Assembly (NCBI GenBank): GCA_946886245.1
Contig: CAMPIF010000090.1
Span: forward strand, 1-11,309
Reading direction: 5' to 3'
Source: Ectopseudomonas composti
GTDB lineage: Bacteria > Pseudomonadota > Gammaproteobacteria > Pseudomonadales > Pseudomonadaceae
Length of the DNA: 11,309 nt
In this document: positions 1 through 6,267 of the stretch, piece by piece
How positions within the stretch are numbered: position 1 is the first letter of the stretch
Layout of the letters: the number at the start of each line of letters is the position of its first letter
Program-made: the position numbers and the translations under genes
Notes under the pieces: generated by a model
Database searches by the model: none
What the model was told of the DNA's origin: nothing
Seen by the model: the letters and a program-made list of their open reading frames with translations, nothing else

Positions 1-2
1 AT

Positions 3-875
3 GTCGAGGCCGCCGTGCTCGGCCTGCACCCGGACGAGTTGCGCCGCCGTCGCCTGCAGGACGGCAACCTGGTCAAGCTGCGCAGTCGCCGCGGCAGCCT
101 GATCCTGCCGGTACAGGCCGACGAGTCGGTCCGTCCCGGCCAGGCCTGGCTGCCGATGCACTGGGGCGACCGCTTCCTCAAGGGCCTGGGCACCAACGTG
201 CTGACCCAGCCGGCCTTCGACCCGCTGTCCAAGCAGCCGGAGCTCAAGCACGCGGGGGTCGAGGTGGACAAGGTCGAGCTGCCCTGGCAACTGTTCGCCC
301 TGGTCGAAGGCGAGGTGCAGAGCCGCTTCGAGGCCCTGCGCCCGTTGTTCGAGGAATTCGCCTACGCCAGCCTCACACCCACCGGCCGCGAACGTCCCGC
401 CCTGCTGATTCGCGCTGCCAGCGCCGTGCCCCCCCAACCCGAGCTGCTGGCGCAGATCGACCGCCTGTTGCGCCTGAACGACGGCCCGGTGCTGGCCTAT
501 GACGACCCACGTCGCGCGGTGGGCAAGCGCGTGCGCATCGAGGATGGTCGCATCGTCAGCATCCGCCTGGCCGGCGAAACCGCCGCCAGCCAATGGCTCA
601 GAAACCTGTGGCTGGAGGGCCAGGCCGACGCCGATCTGCGCCGCTGGCTGCTCGCCCCGGTCTCGGCACCGCCAGGCAACGCCGGTGTCACCACGCTCGC
701 CAAGACCCTGTGCAACTGCCTGAACGTCAGCGAAAGCGCGGTACGCGCGGGTATCGGACGCGGCCTGGATCTGGATGGTCTCAAGCAGGAGCTCAAGTGC
801 GGCACCAGCTGTGGCTCCTGTGTACCCGAAATCAAGCGCCTGCTGGCCCAACAGCCCACTGCAGTGAACGCATGA
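3..875 (+). CDS. nasA: Assimilatory nitrate reductase large subunit, C-terminal part (5' end outside window)
   Basis: This is the last 290 residues of a molybdopterin-guanine-dinucleotide nitrate reductase, which reduces nitrate to nitrite in the cytoplasm for nitrogen assimilation. The frame is open to the left window edge, so the Mo-bis-MGD core lies outside; the first in-window GTG at 15 is internal. Residues about 1-85 look like the C-terminal molydopterin-binding domain (for example the segment GQAWLPMHWGDRF). Residues about 228-285 form a BFD-like [2Fe-2S] domain with cysteine codons at 711, 717, 798, 810 and 819 (pattern C-x-C, then CGTSCGSC). This C-terminal cluster is known in Klebsiella-type NasA and is absent from the minimal cyanobacterial NarB type. 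The cobA gene downstream on the same strand fits a nir-nas-cobA assimilation operon. No frameshift is seen. The family is confident; the missing N-terminus cannot be judged. Confidence 0.93.
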   Translation, partial: VEAAVLGLHPDELRRRRLQDGNLVKLRSRRGSLILPVQADESVRPGQAWLPMHWGDRFLKGLGTNVLTQPAFDPLSKQPELKHAGVEVDKVELPWQLFALVEGEVQSRFEALRPLFEEFAYASLTPTGRERPALLIRAASAVPPQPELLAQIDRLLRLNDGPVLAYDDPRRAVGKRVRIEDGRIVSIRLAGETAASQWLRNLWLEGQADADLRRWLLAPVSAPPGNAGVTTLAKTLCNCLNVSESAVRAGIGRGLDLDGLKQELKCGTSCGSCVPEIKRLLAQQPTAVNA

Positions 876-883
876 ATTGATCG

Positions 884-979
884 TACCCACGCTCTGCGTG
901 GGTATGCAGCCCGAGACGCTCCGCGTCTCATGGGACGCAGAGCGTCCCCGAATCCGTTCCCACGCCGCAGCGTGGGAAC
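884..979. repeat. Cluster of four perfect hairpins (REP-type palindromic repeats)
   Basis: Four consecutive perfect inverted repeats fill most of the nasA-cobA gap. Hairpin 1 is 884-904 (9-bp stem, 3-nt loop), hairpin 2 is 913-929 (7 bp, loop 3), hairpin 3 is 932-948 (7 bp, loop 3) and hairpin 4 is 956-979 (10 bp, loop 4). All stems end in the same inner core, ACGC facing GCGT. Hairpins 1 and 4 share the outer arm CCCACGC; hairpins 2 and 3 share G(A/G)GACGC. The loops read TCT, TCC, AGA and CGCA, so hairpin 3 has the reverse-complement loop of hairpin 1 and the group looks like two inverted pairs. Such GC-rich intergenic palindromes are typical of Pseudomonas REP/BIME elements. None is followed by a T-run, so they are not ordinary terminators. 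They may stabilise the nasA mRNA end or dampen read-through into cobA. Confidence 0.85.
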
Positions 980-1006
980 CTGCGGCAAATGCCAGCACGT
1001 GACACG

Positions 1007-1015
1007 AGAGAGGTG
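1007..1015 (+). promoter_or_regulatory. Ribosome binding site that sets the cobA start
   Basis: AGAGAGGTG lies six bases before the ATG at 1022. It favours that ATG over the in-frame ATG at 989, which has no comparable site and whose extra residues are not part of the family. Confidence 0.8.
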
Positions 1016-1021
1016 GTGAAC

Positions 1022-1765
1022 ATGAACGCAAAAGTCTGGCTGGTTGGCGCTGGTCCCGGTGATCCCGAGCTGCTCACGCTCAAGGCGGTCAAGGCGTTGA
1101 ACCAGGCCGAAATCGTGATGATCGACGATCTCGTCAACCCGGCCGTGCTCGAGCACTGCCGCGACGCTCGTGTCGTCTCGGTGGGCAAGCGCGGCGGCTG
1201 TCGCTCCACGCCGCAGGCCTTCATCCACCGCCTGATGCTGCGCTATGCACGCCAGGGCAAGTCCGTGGTGCGCCTGAAAGGCGGCGACCCGTGCATCTTC
1301 GGCCGTGGCAGCGAGGAGGCCGACTGGCTCGGCGCACATGGCATCGAGGTGGAGCTGGTCAACGGCATTACCGCCGGGCTGGCCGGCGCCACCCACTGCG
1401 GTATCCCACTGACCCTGCGCGGCGTGGCCCGTGGCGTGACTCTGGTCACCGCCCATACTCAGGATGACAGCTCACTGAACTGGCACGCGCTGGCGCAAAG
1501 CGGCACGACATTGGTCGTCTATATGGGCGTAGCCAAGCTGGCGGACATTCGCGACGGCCTGCTCGCTGGCGGCATGAGCGGCGAGATGCCGGTAGCGATG
1601 ATCGAGAACGCCTCGCTGCCCGAGCAGCGCGAATGCCGCAGCCACCTCGCGACGATGCAGGACGACGCCATGGCCTTCGCTCTGAAGAGCCCGGCCATTC
1701 TGGTGATCGGCGAAGTCGCCCGTACCAGCACACAGATCGGCATGCCTCAGCGCCTGCATGCCTGA
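1022..1765 (+). CDS. cobA: Uroporphyrinogen-III C-methyltransferase (SUMT)
   Basis: This enzyme uses two S-adenosylmethionine molecules to methylate uroporphyrinogen III at C2 and C7, giving precorrin-2, the branch point to siroheme and cobalamin. The 247-residue protein is a stand-alone SUMT with no CysG-type dehydrogenase/ferrochelatase domain. Hallmarks are the N-terminal VGAGPGDPELLT (residues 8-19), RLKGGDPCIFGRG (84-96), the VNGITAGLAGA segment (113-123) and VVYMG (166-169). The ATG at 1022 is chosen for its good ribosome site and because the protein then begins MNAKVWLVGAGPGD, the usual family start. It follows nasA on the same strand; the product is needed for the siroheme of assimilatory nitrite reductase, so co-expression makes sense. 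I see no clear promoter of its own, and it may be transcribed through the hairpin cluster upstream. A NirE-type (heme d1) role would be biochemically the same, but the nas context argues for siroheme. Confidence 0.95.
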   Translation: MNAKVWLVGAGPGDPELLTLKAVKALNQAEIVMIDDLVNPAVLEHCRDARVVSVGKRGGCRSTPQAFIHRLMLRYARQGKSVVRLKGGDPCIFGRGSEEADWLGAHGIEVELVNGITAGLAGATHCGIPLTLRGVARGVTLVTAHTQDDSSLNWHALAQSGTTLVVYMGVAKLADIRDGLLAGGMSGEMPVAMIENASLPEQRECRSHLATMQDDAMAFALKSPAILVIGEVARTSTQIGMPQRLHA

Positions 1766-1795
1766 CCACTTCGCGCTCCTGCGAAGTCGTTGCTT

Positions 1796-1822
1796 GCCCG
1801 CCGCCCCATGGCGGGCTTTTTT
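1796..1822 (+). terminator. Rho-independent terminator of cobA
   Basis: A perfect 7-bp stem (1796-1802 with 1810-1816) with a 7-nt loop is followed by six T (1817-1822). It lies 30 bases after the cobA stop and points along the plus strand. Confidence 0.88.
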
Positions 1823-1834
1823 ATTCCGGAAAAG

Positions 1835-1860
1835 AAAAACCCGGCCGAGGCCGGGTTTTT
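1835..1860. terminator. Bidirectional terminator between cobA and oprF
   Basis: The stem CCCGGC/GCCGGG (1840-1845 with 1850-1855) with a short loop is flanked by five A (1835-1839) on the left and five T (1856-1860) on the right, so it can act on both strands. On the minus strand the T-run continues as TTTTTCTTT. It lies about 20 bases after the oprF stop and is mainly the oprF terminator, with a backup role for cobA. Confidence 0.88.
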
Positions 1861-1878
1861 CTTGGAGCACCAGAAGCG

Positions 1879-2859
1879 TTACTGCTGGATCTGGGCTTCT
1901 ACTTCAGCTTCAACGCGACGGTTGATAGCGCGACCGGAGTCGGTGGCGTTGTCAGCAACCGGACGGGTTTCACCGTAACCGGCAGTGTTCACGCGGCTAC
2001 CGTCAACACCGTACTGGTTGACCAGAACTTCACGAACAGCGTTGGCACGACGCTCGGACAGTTTCTGGTTGTAAGCGTCGCTACCAACGGAGTCGGTGTG
2101 ACCTTCAACGGTGGTGGTGGTCTGCGGGTACTGGTTCATGAAGTCAGCCAGGTTCTTGATGTCGCCATAGCTTTCTTCTTTGACGCGGTCTTTGTCGAAG
2201 TCGAACTTGACGTCCAACTCAACGCGAACAGCTTCCATCACCGGCTCCGGAGCGGGCTCTGGCATCGGCTCGGGCGCAGCAGCTACGACCGGGGCCGGAG
2301 CAGGCTTGCTGCCGCCACCGAAGTTCAGACCAACACCCACGCCAGCTTGCCACTCGGTGTCGCCCTGGTCGATGTTGTACAGAGCGTCGACGCCAGCACG
2401 GGCGTAGAACATTTCGGTGAAGTAGTACTTGGCACCAGCGCCAGCGATGGCCAGGGTGGAGTGGTCACGACCACCGCTGTTGGCGTCGCCGATGCTCTGG
2501 TGGCCGAAACCGGCAGAGACGTACGGACGCAGACCGACACCCGGCTGACCGAAGTGGTAGATGGCCTTCAGGTCGGTCAGGTTGCCCTTGATGTTCTTGC
2601 TGCCTTGCGAACCTTCACCGCGCAGGTCATGGTATTCGCCATAGGACAGCGCCAGCTCGACGTCGTCAGTCAGGTAGTAGCCGATGCTGCCACCGAACAG
2701 GTTGCCTTCGTTGTGCGCGTAATCACGCTGAACGTCGGTGAAGTAGCGATTGACGAAGCCCTCCACCTCGACGGCGCCTTGGCCTTGCGCCAGCGCGCCG
2801 AAGGAAGTTGCGGCAACGAGAGAGCCAATGACTACGCCCAAGGTGTTTTTTACTTTCAT
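1879..2859 (-). CDS. oprF: Major outer-membrane porin OprF (OmpA family)
   Basis: OprF is the main general porin and structural protein of the Pseudomonas outer membrane, anchoring it to peptidoglycan. The 326-residue precursor has a signal peptide of about 24 residues (KVKN, hydrophobic core, cut after ALA). An eight-stranded beta-barrel domain covers about 25-180. A Pro/Ala/Glu-rich hinge spans about 182-208, and an OmpA-like peptidoglycan-binding domain covers 213-326. The diaminopimelate-binding pair by homology is Asp256 (in VEGHTDSVG) and Arg271 (in NQKLSERRA). Unlike P. aeruginosa OprF, which has four cysteines in the region joining the domains, this copy has no cysteine. The ATG at 2859 has GGGGA at a reasonable distance. 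It lies 108 bases after sigX on the same strand and ends at a bidirectional terminator. Expression is expected from its own promoters plus read-through from sigX. Confidence 0.97.
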   Translation of the reverse strand: MKVKNTLGVVIGSLVAATSFGALAQGQGAVEVEGFVNRYFTDVQRDYAHNEGNLFGGSIGYYLTDDVELALSYGEYHDLRGEGSQGSKNIKGNLTDLKAIYHFGQPGVGLRPYVSAGFGHQSIGDANSGGRDHSTLAIAGAGAKYYFTEMFYARAGVDALYNIDQGDTEWQAGVGVGLNFGGGSKPAPAPVVAAAPEPMPEPAPEPVMEAVRVELDVKFDFDKDRVKEESYGDIKNLADFMNQYPQTTTTVEGHTDSVGSDAYNQKLSERRANAVREVLVNQYGVDGSRVNTAGYGETRPVADNATDSGRAINRRVEAEVEAQIQQ

Positions 2860-2967
2860 CCGTTAAATCCCCATCTTGGTGGTTAATAAGTCGCCGTTAA
2901 TTTCAGTCGGCAACTTGTTGGCGATTTTATCAGGGTTCGCCACTCCCTTAGTGGTCGGAATGCTGAA
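2860..2967 (-). promoter_or_regulatory. oprF upstream region with a candidate promoter
   Basis: This 108-bp AT-richer gap separates sigX and oprF. On the minus strand it contains TAAAAT (2929-2924), five of six matches to a sigma-70 -10 box, but no good -35 hexamer at 16-18 bp. A GAACCC motif (2938-2933) resembles the -35 of some ECF promoters, with no convincing matching -10. In P. aeruginosa oprF is known to have a SigX-dependent promoter in the equivalent interval. I can support the region but not an exact start site. Confidence 0.35.
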
Positions 2968-3558
2968 CTAAGTTTCGGAGGTTTCCGAAAATTTATCCCG
3001 CAACCGGTCCAATGCTCGCTTGTAGCGCATCTTCGTTGCGCTCAAGCCCATGTGCATGATGTCGGCAATCTCCTGAAACTCGAGCTCTGCGACAAAACGT
3101 AGCACCAGAATCTCGCGATCGATCGGGTTGACGTGAACCAACCAGCGATCCAGACCGCCTCGCTCCTCGACTTTGGGTGTCTTGTCGTCGGAAGCCTCTT
3201 CGAGCGGGTCCAAACTTAAGGCGTCAACTAATCGACGCTTGCGCCGCTCTTTTCGATACTGAGTAATGCATTCGTTGTAGGTAATGCTGTACAGCCAAGT
3301 TTTGAACTTGGATTTACCTTCAAAGTTCTTCAGACCATAGAGAACTTTGAGCATCACCTCCTGACAGACATCATCAGCATCCCTTTCGTTCCCTAAATAA
3401 CGCGCACACACGTTAAATAATGTTCGCTGGTAGCGCCTCATCAGCTCTTCATAAGCACGAGTTATATGAAACAGCTCGTCGTGGGCGCGCGCCACCAGCT
3501 CTTCATCAGTGAGCTCGCGGGGGTCGTAGCGCGTGGGCAAGGGCTGGGCTTTGTTCAA
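2968..3558 (-). CDS. sigX: ECF-subfamily RNA polymerase sigma factor SigX
   Basis: SigX directs RNA polymerase to genes for envelope homeostasis, fatty-acid synthesis and oprF. The 196-residue protein has sigma region 2 at about 30-105 (DADDVCQEVMLKV at 60-72 for core binding; FKTWLYSITYNE at 85-96 for -10 recognition). An acidic linker spans 115-135, and region 4 with its helix-turn-helix spans about 143-192 (FQEIADIMHMGLSATKMRYKRAL). The start codon is TTG at 3558: an in-frame stop lies seven codons upstream, no ATG or GTG lies between, and MNKAQ is the family N-terminus I recall. The bases before it (CCCGACTCGTT) hold no Shine-Dalgarno, so initiation should be weak. No anti-sigma gene is adjacent; in this cluster activity is thought to respond to membrane state, with CmpX and CrfX involved. 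It sits 32 bases after a strong hairpin and 108 bases before oprF. Confidence 0.95.
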   Translation of the reverse strand: MNKAQPLPTRYDPRELTDEELVARAHDELFHITRAYEELMRRYQRTLFNVCARYLGNERDADDVCQEVMLKVLYGLKNFEGKSKFKTWLYSITYNECITQYRKERRKRRLVDALSLDPLEEASDDKTPKVEERGGLDRWLVHVNPIDREILVLRFVAELEFQEIADIMHMGLSATKMRYKRALDRLRDKFSETSET

Positions 3559-3584
3559 AACGAGTCGGGCCGACAGTCAGGACG

Positions 3585-3615
3585 AAAAGCGCCCGGCAGG
3601 TCACGCCTGCCGGGC
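3585..3615 (-). terminator. Hairpin with T-run between cmpX and sigX
   Basis: A perfect 10-bp GC-rich stem (3591-3600 with 3606-3615) and a 5-nt loop are followed on the minus strand by GCTTTTCG. It begins 25 bases after the cmpX stop and ends 32 bases before the sigX start codon. It looks like the cmpX terminator, but any sigX promoter on its cmpX side would place it in the sigX leader, where it could act as an attenuator. Confidence 0.75.
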
Positions 3616-3640
3616 AGCGGCATAAAATAACAGATTGGCG

Positions 3641-4465
3641 TCAGCGACTGTTCACGCGTTGCTCGAGCATCACTCGATTTGCCACCGAGACCAGCTCACC
3701 GGTATCGGTCAACAGGGTGGTTTTCACTGTGCCAATCTCTTCGATCTGCCCTTCGACCTCACCAACCTGCACTTGTTGCCCGACCTGATACAGCTCGCGC
3801 ACATAAATGCCGGCAAGAATCTGGCTGGCGATATCGCGGCTACCCAGGCCCAGCGCCAGCGCGACCGCCAAACCAACGGAGATCAGCACGATGGCGATCA
3901 CGTTGTTGAGCAGGTCGGTCTTGATCTCGAGCTGGCCGATGGCCACCGAGATGCTGATGATGATCACCAGACCTTGCGCGACACGCCCCAACCCGTTCGC
4001 ATACTCCAGACCGACGCCCTCGGCGGCGCCGCGCACCAGGCTGCTGACCAGTTGCGCCAGCAACACACCGGCAAGCAGCACCAAGGCAGCGCCGAAGACT
4101 TTGGGCAGGTACAGCGCCAGCACGTCGAGGGTCGCGGAAACCCGCTGCAGACCAAGCGATTCAGCGGCCGAAACCAGGAAGATCAGGAGCACGAACCAGT
4201 AGACGATCTTGCCGATCAGGGTCGATACCGGTGCGTGAATGCCGACGCGTGCCAGCAACTTGGTCAGACCGGTACCCGTCATCAGGCGGTCCAGACCGAC
4301 CTTGCCGAGCAGCTTGGACAGCAGCGTGTCGAGCAACTTGGCCACGACGAAACCAAGCAGTACCAACACCAGTGCAACGAACAGGTTGGGAATGAATCCG
4401 GCAACCTTGGTCCACAATGCGGTCATCGCGGAAATCAGGCTTTGGGTCCAGGGATCGAGTTCCAT
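3641..4465 (-). CDS. cmpX: MscS-like mechanosensitive channel CmpX
   Basis: This inner-membrane protein of 274 residues has about five hydrophobic helices (roughly 24-43, 83-103, 119-142, 161-178 and 187-207). A soluble C-terminal beta-domain of MscS type follows: the pore-side segment GLGSRDIASQILAG (206-219), then VGEVEGQIEEIG and a conserved end near residue 265. In Pseudomonas CmpX is described as a putative mechanosensitive channel that affects SigX activity. The ATG at 4465 is chosen because it follows the crfX stop by one base and the protein then starts MELDPWTQ; an upstream in-frame start would run into crfX. Only a weak AAGG precedes it, so translation is probably coupled to crfX. 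It ends at 3641, followed by a strong hairpin. Confidence 0.93.
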   Translation of the reverse strand: MELDPWTQSLISAMTALWTKVAGFIPNLFVALVLVLLGFVVAKLLDTLLSKLLGKVGLDRLMTGTGLTKLLARVGIHAPVSTLIGKIVYWFVLLIFLVSAAESLGLQRVSATLDVLALYLPKVFGAALVLLAGVLLAQLVSSLVRGAAEGVGLEYANGLGRVAQGLVIIISISVAIGQLEIKTDLLNNVIAIVLISVGLAVALALGLGSRDIASQILAGIYVRELYQVGQQVQVGEVEGQIEEIGTVKTTLLTDTGELVSVANRVMLEQRVNSR

Positions 4466-4466
4466 T

Positions 4467-4712
4467 TCAGTCGGCCTTATCAGCAGAAGCAGAGGATTGG
4501 GTACGGCGCGAAACCGGCGCGACATGCGCCGAACCGTTGTTCAGGGCGATCATCAGGGCCTGCGCCCAGTGGCCTATCAGGCTGAACAGGTCACCAGCAC
4601 CGACCTGGCGGTTGGCGGTCTTGAGAACGCGGTGCAGGCAGGCATCGTCGTCATGGCTGGACGGCGAGGACTTGAGCAAATCGCGTAGAGACTCTTCGAA
4701 TGGGTCGTGCAT
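4467..4712 (-). CDS. crfX: Small conserved protein CrfX
   Basis: This 81-residue soluble protein has no signal peptide or clear membrane helix. Positionally and by its beginning (MHDPFEESLRDLLK) it matches the Pseudomonas crfX (also written cfrX) gene between cmaX and cmpX. It has an acidic N-terminal half, the central segment GDLFSLIGHWAQALMIALNN, which could be an amphipathic helix, and a basic and serine-rich tail. Its biochemical function is not known to me; the literature links it to SigX/AlgU envelope stress. The ATG at 4712 has GAGG five bases upstream and is preferred to an in-frame GTG at 4733. Its stop is one base from the cmpX ATG. On the minus strand upstream, TGTGAC (4765-4760) and CGTCTA (4742-4737), 17 bp apart, faintly resemble an ECF promoter, but this is weak. 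Confidence 0.88.
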   Translation of the reverse strand: MHDPFEESLRDLLKSSPSSHDDDACLHRVLKTANRQVGAGDLFSLIGHWAQALMIALNNGSAHVAPVSRRTQSSASADKAD

Positions 4713-4767
4713 GCGCACCTCACGGGATGTCACGGCTAGACGCAGTAGCCAGCGGATGAGTCACACA

Positions 4768-5754
4768 TCACAGCCAACGCCAGCGGCGAAAAAGCAGCAG
4801 CTGACCCAGTGCCAGGAGGACCATGAGGCCGCAGGCGACGAAGAAACCAATCGGGCTTTCCGAGCCCGGAATCCCGCCGACATTGATGCCCAGAAGCCCC
4901 GTGAGGAAGGTCAGCGGCAGGAACATGCCGGTGATCACGGTGAAGCGATACATGATGCGATTCATGCGCTCACCGAGACGACGGCTTTCCGCCTCCAGGA
5001 CCAGGCCGACGCGTTCGCGAATCAGCTCCAGCTCCTCCAGATAGCGGGTCAGACGGTTGTTCAGCTCGTTCCAGTAGTCACCGTCATCCTCGACGAACCA
5101 GGGCTGCCGATTACGTACCAGCTGCGCGTAGAGATCGCGCTGCGGCGCGAGAAAACGACGCAAGCTGGCCGCACGCCGACGCACCTGCAACATCAGCCCG
5201 TGATTGGGACGATAACGCTCATCGCCATCGAGGCCATCCTCCTCACCGTCGAGCAGCTCGCTCAATTCGGCGATCAGATCATCGACGCGACTGGTGAGAT
5301 GGCGGGCGAGCTCCAGGAGCAATTCGGACGCCGTCTTCGGTCCCCTGCCCGCCAGCAGGTCGGCAATCAGTGCATCGGTCGCGAGCAACGGGCGCTGACG
5401 CAGGGAGATCACCCGCCGCGCATCAGCGAAGATACGCACCGACACCATGTCTTCCGGCTCGGCACCGGGATTGCGGTTGACTCCGCGCAGGAACAACAGC
5501 ATCTCATCATTGGGCAGGGGCAGCAGACGCGGTCGGGTATTTTCCTCGAGCAGCAGGTTGCAGCTGAATTCATCCAGCCCGCTGTGCTCGCGCAACCAGC
5601 GCTGCGACTGCTCCTGGGCGCGATCCCAGTGCAGCCACAGGCTTTCCTGGTCGCGCAGCTGCAGCCCGTCCAGTTCCTCGGCGGTGATGCTGCGCGCACC
5701 GCCGGAGCCATCGAGCACGAAGGCATGCAGCAACGCCGAATCCTGAGCCAGCAC
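4768..5754 (-). CDS. cmaX: CorA/ZntB-family divalent cation transporter CmaX
   Basis: This is a 2-TM metal transporter of the CorA superfamily, which works as a homopentamer in the inner membrane. The 328-residue protein has a large cytoplasmic N-terminal domain rich in charged helices (to about 265), then two membrane helices (about 269-290 and 300-321). Between them lies the signature GIN (289-291) in the form GINVGGIPG, which is the ZntB-like version, not the classic YGMNF of CorA; zinc or another cation may be the substrate. The likely start is GTG at 5754, five bases after the rraA stop, so translation may be coupled. The ribosome site is poor (GGA 11 bases upstream), and a TTG at 5733 preceded by AGGA is an alternative. 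Its place beside crfX-cmpX-sigX is conserved in Pseudomonas. Confidence 0.92.
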   Translation of the reverse strand: MLAQDSALLHAFVLDGSGGARSITAEELDGLQLRDQESLWLHWDRAQEQSQRWLREHSGLDEFSCNLLLEENTRPRLLPLPNDEMLLFLRGVNRNPGAEPEDMVSVRIFADARRVISLRQRPLLATDALIADLLAGRGPKTASELLLELARHLTSRVDDLIAELSELLDGEEDGLDGDERYRPNHGLMLQVRRRAASLRRFLAPQRDLYAQLVRNRQPWFVEDDGDYWNELNNRLTRYLEELELIRERVGLVLEAESRRLGERMNRIMYRFTVITGMFLPLTFLTGLLGINVGGIPGSESPIGFFVACGLMVLLALGQLLLFRRWRWL

Positions 5755-5759
5755 CCGGG

Positions 5760-6248
5760 TTATTCCGGCATGGCCAGGGCTTGCGGGGACACGATGACGC
5801 CGTTGTTGTCGGCGTACAGGTAATCGCCCGGTTTGAACGTCACGCCGCCAAAGCTGACGGGCACATTCAGGTCGCCGATGCCGCGCTTGTCGGTCTTCAT
5901 CGGATGGCTGGCCAGCGCCTGCACGCCCAGATCGGTCTGCGCGATGACGTCGACGTCACGGATGCAGCCATATACCACGATGCCTTCCCAGCCGTTTTTG
6001 GCAGCCTTCTCGGCCAGCATGTCACCGAGCAGCGCACGTCGCAGGGAGCCGCCGCCATCCACGACCAGGACCTTGCCCTGACCAGGCAGGTCGACCTGCT
6101 CCTTCACCAGCGAGTTGTCCTCATGACACTTGATGGTGACGATCTGACCGCCGAAAGAATCGCGGCCGCCGTAGTTGGCGAACATCGGCTCGACGACCTG
6201 AACCAGCTCCGGATAGGCATCGCACAGATCAGGGGTGATGTAGTGCAT
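5760..6248 (-). CDS. rraA: RraA-family protein (RNase E regulator / HMG-aldolase-like)
   Basis: This 162-residue protein belongs to the family containing E. coli RraA, which inhibits RNase E, and the class II 4-hydroxy-4-methyl-2-oxoglutarate aldolases. The central block [19 protein letters not shown] (65-83) with GCIRD (94-98) carries the conserved Gly-Asp and Arg97-Asp98 of the aldolase metal/substrate site, so an enzymatic role cannot be excluded from sequence. The ATG at 6248 is fixed by a strong AAAGGAG seven bases upstream; the open frame upstream of it is not protein-like. It is the first gene of the minus-strand run rraA-cmaX-crfX-cmpX and ends five bases before cmaX. The family is certain; the RNA-degradosome role is by annotation tradition and not demonstrated here. 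Confidence 0.93.
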   Translation of the reverse strand: MHYITPDLCDAYPELVQVVEPMFANYGGRDSFGGQIVTIKCHEDNSLVKEQVDLPGQGKVLVVDGGGSLRRALLGDMLAEKAAKNGWEGIVVYGCIRDVDVIAQTDLGVQALASHPMKTDKRGIGDLNVPVSFGGVTFKPGDYLYADNNGVIVSPQALAMPE

Positions 6249-6255
6249 GACAGAA

Positions 6256-6262
6256 CTCCTTT
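6256..6262 (-). promoter_or_regulatory. Ribosome binding site of rraA
   Basis: AAAGGAG on the minus strand, seven bases from the ATG at 6248, decides the start against the in-frame ATG 147 bases upstream. Confidence 0.85.
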
Positions 6263-6267
6263 CGACA

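Noticed and set aside
497..1456. A 319-codon minus-strand frame opposite nasA and cobA
   Set aside because: It passes through the hairpin cluster and two well-supported plus-strand genes; no motifs.
1633..2886. A 417-codon plus-strand frame spanning the cobA end, two terminators and oprF antisense
   Set aside because: It crosses terminators and is opposite the certain oprF gene; its Val/Thr/Gly-rich product is an antisense artefact.
3617..3660. A possible AlgU or sigma-70 promoter for sigX (GAACAG and TCTGT, or TATTTT on the minus strand)
   Set aside because: The ECF-like boxes are only 13 bases apart and the sigma-70 candidate has no -35, so neither is reportable as a promoter.
3635..4585. 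A 316-codon Gln/His-rich plus-strand frame opposite cmpX
   Set aside because: The Gln/His richness is the reverse complement of Leu/Val codons in cmpX membrane helices.
4417..5823. A 468-codon plus-strand frame opposite cmaX and crfX
   Set aside because: It runs across several real minus-strand genes, has no family features or ribosome site, and is explained as a shadow of cmaX.
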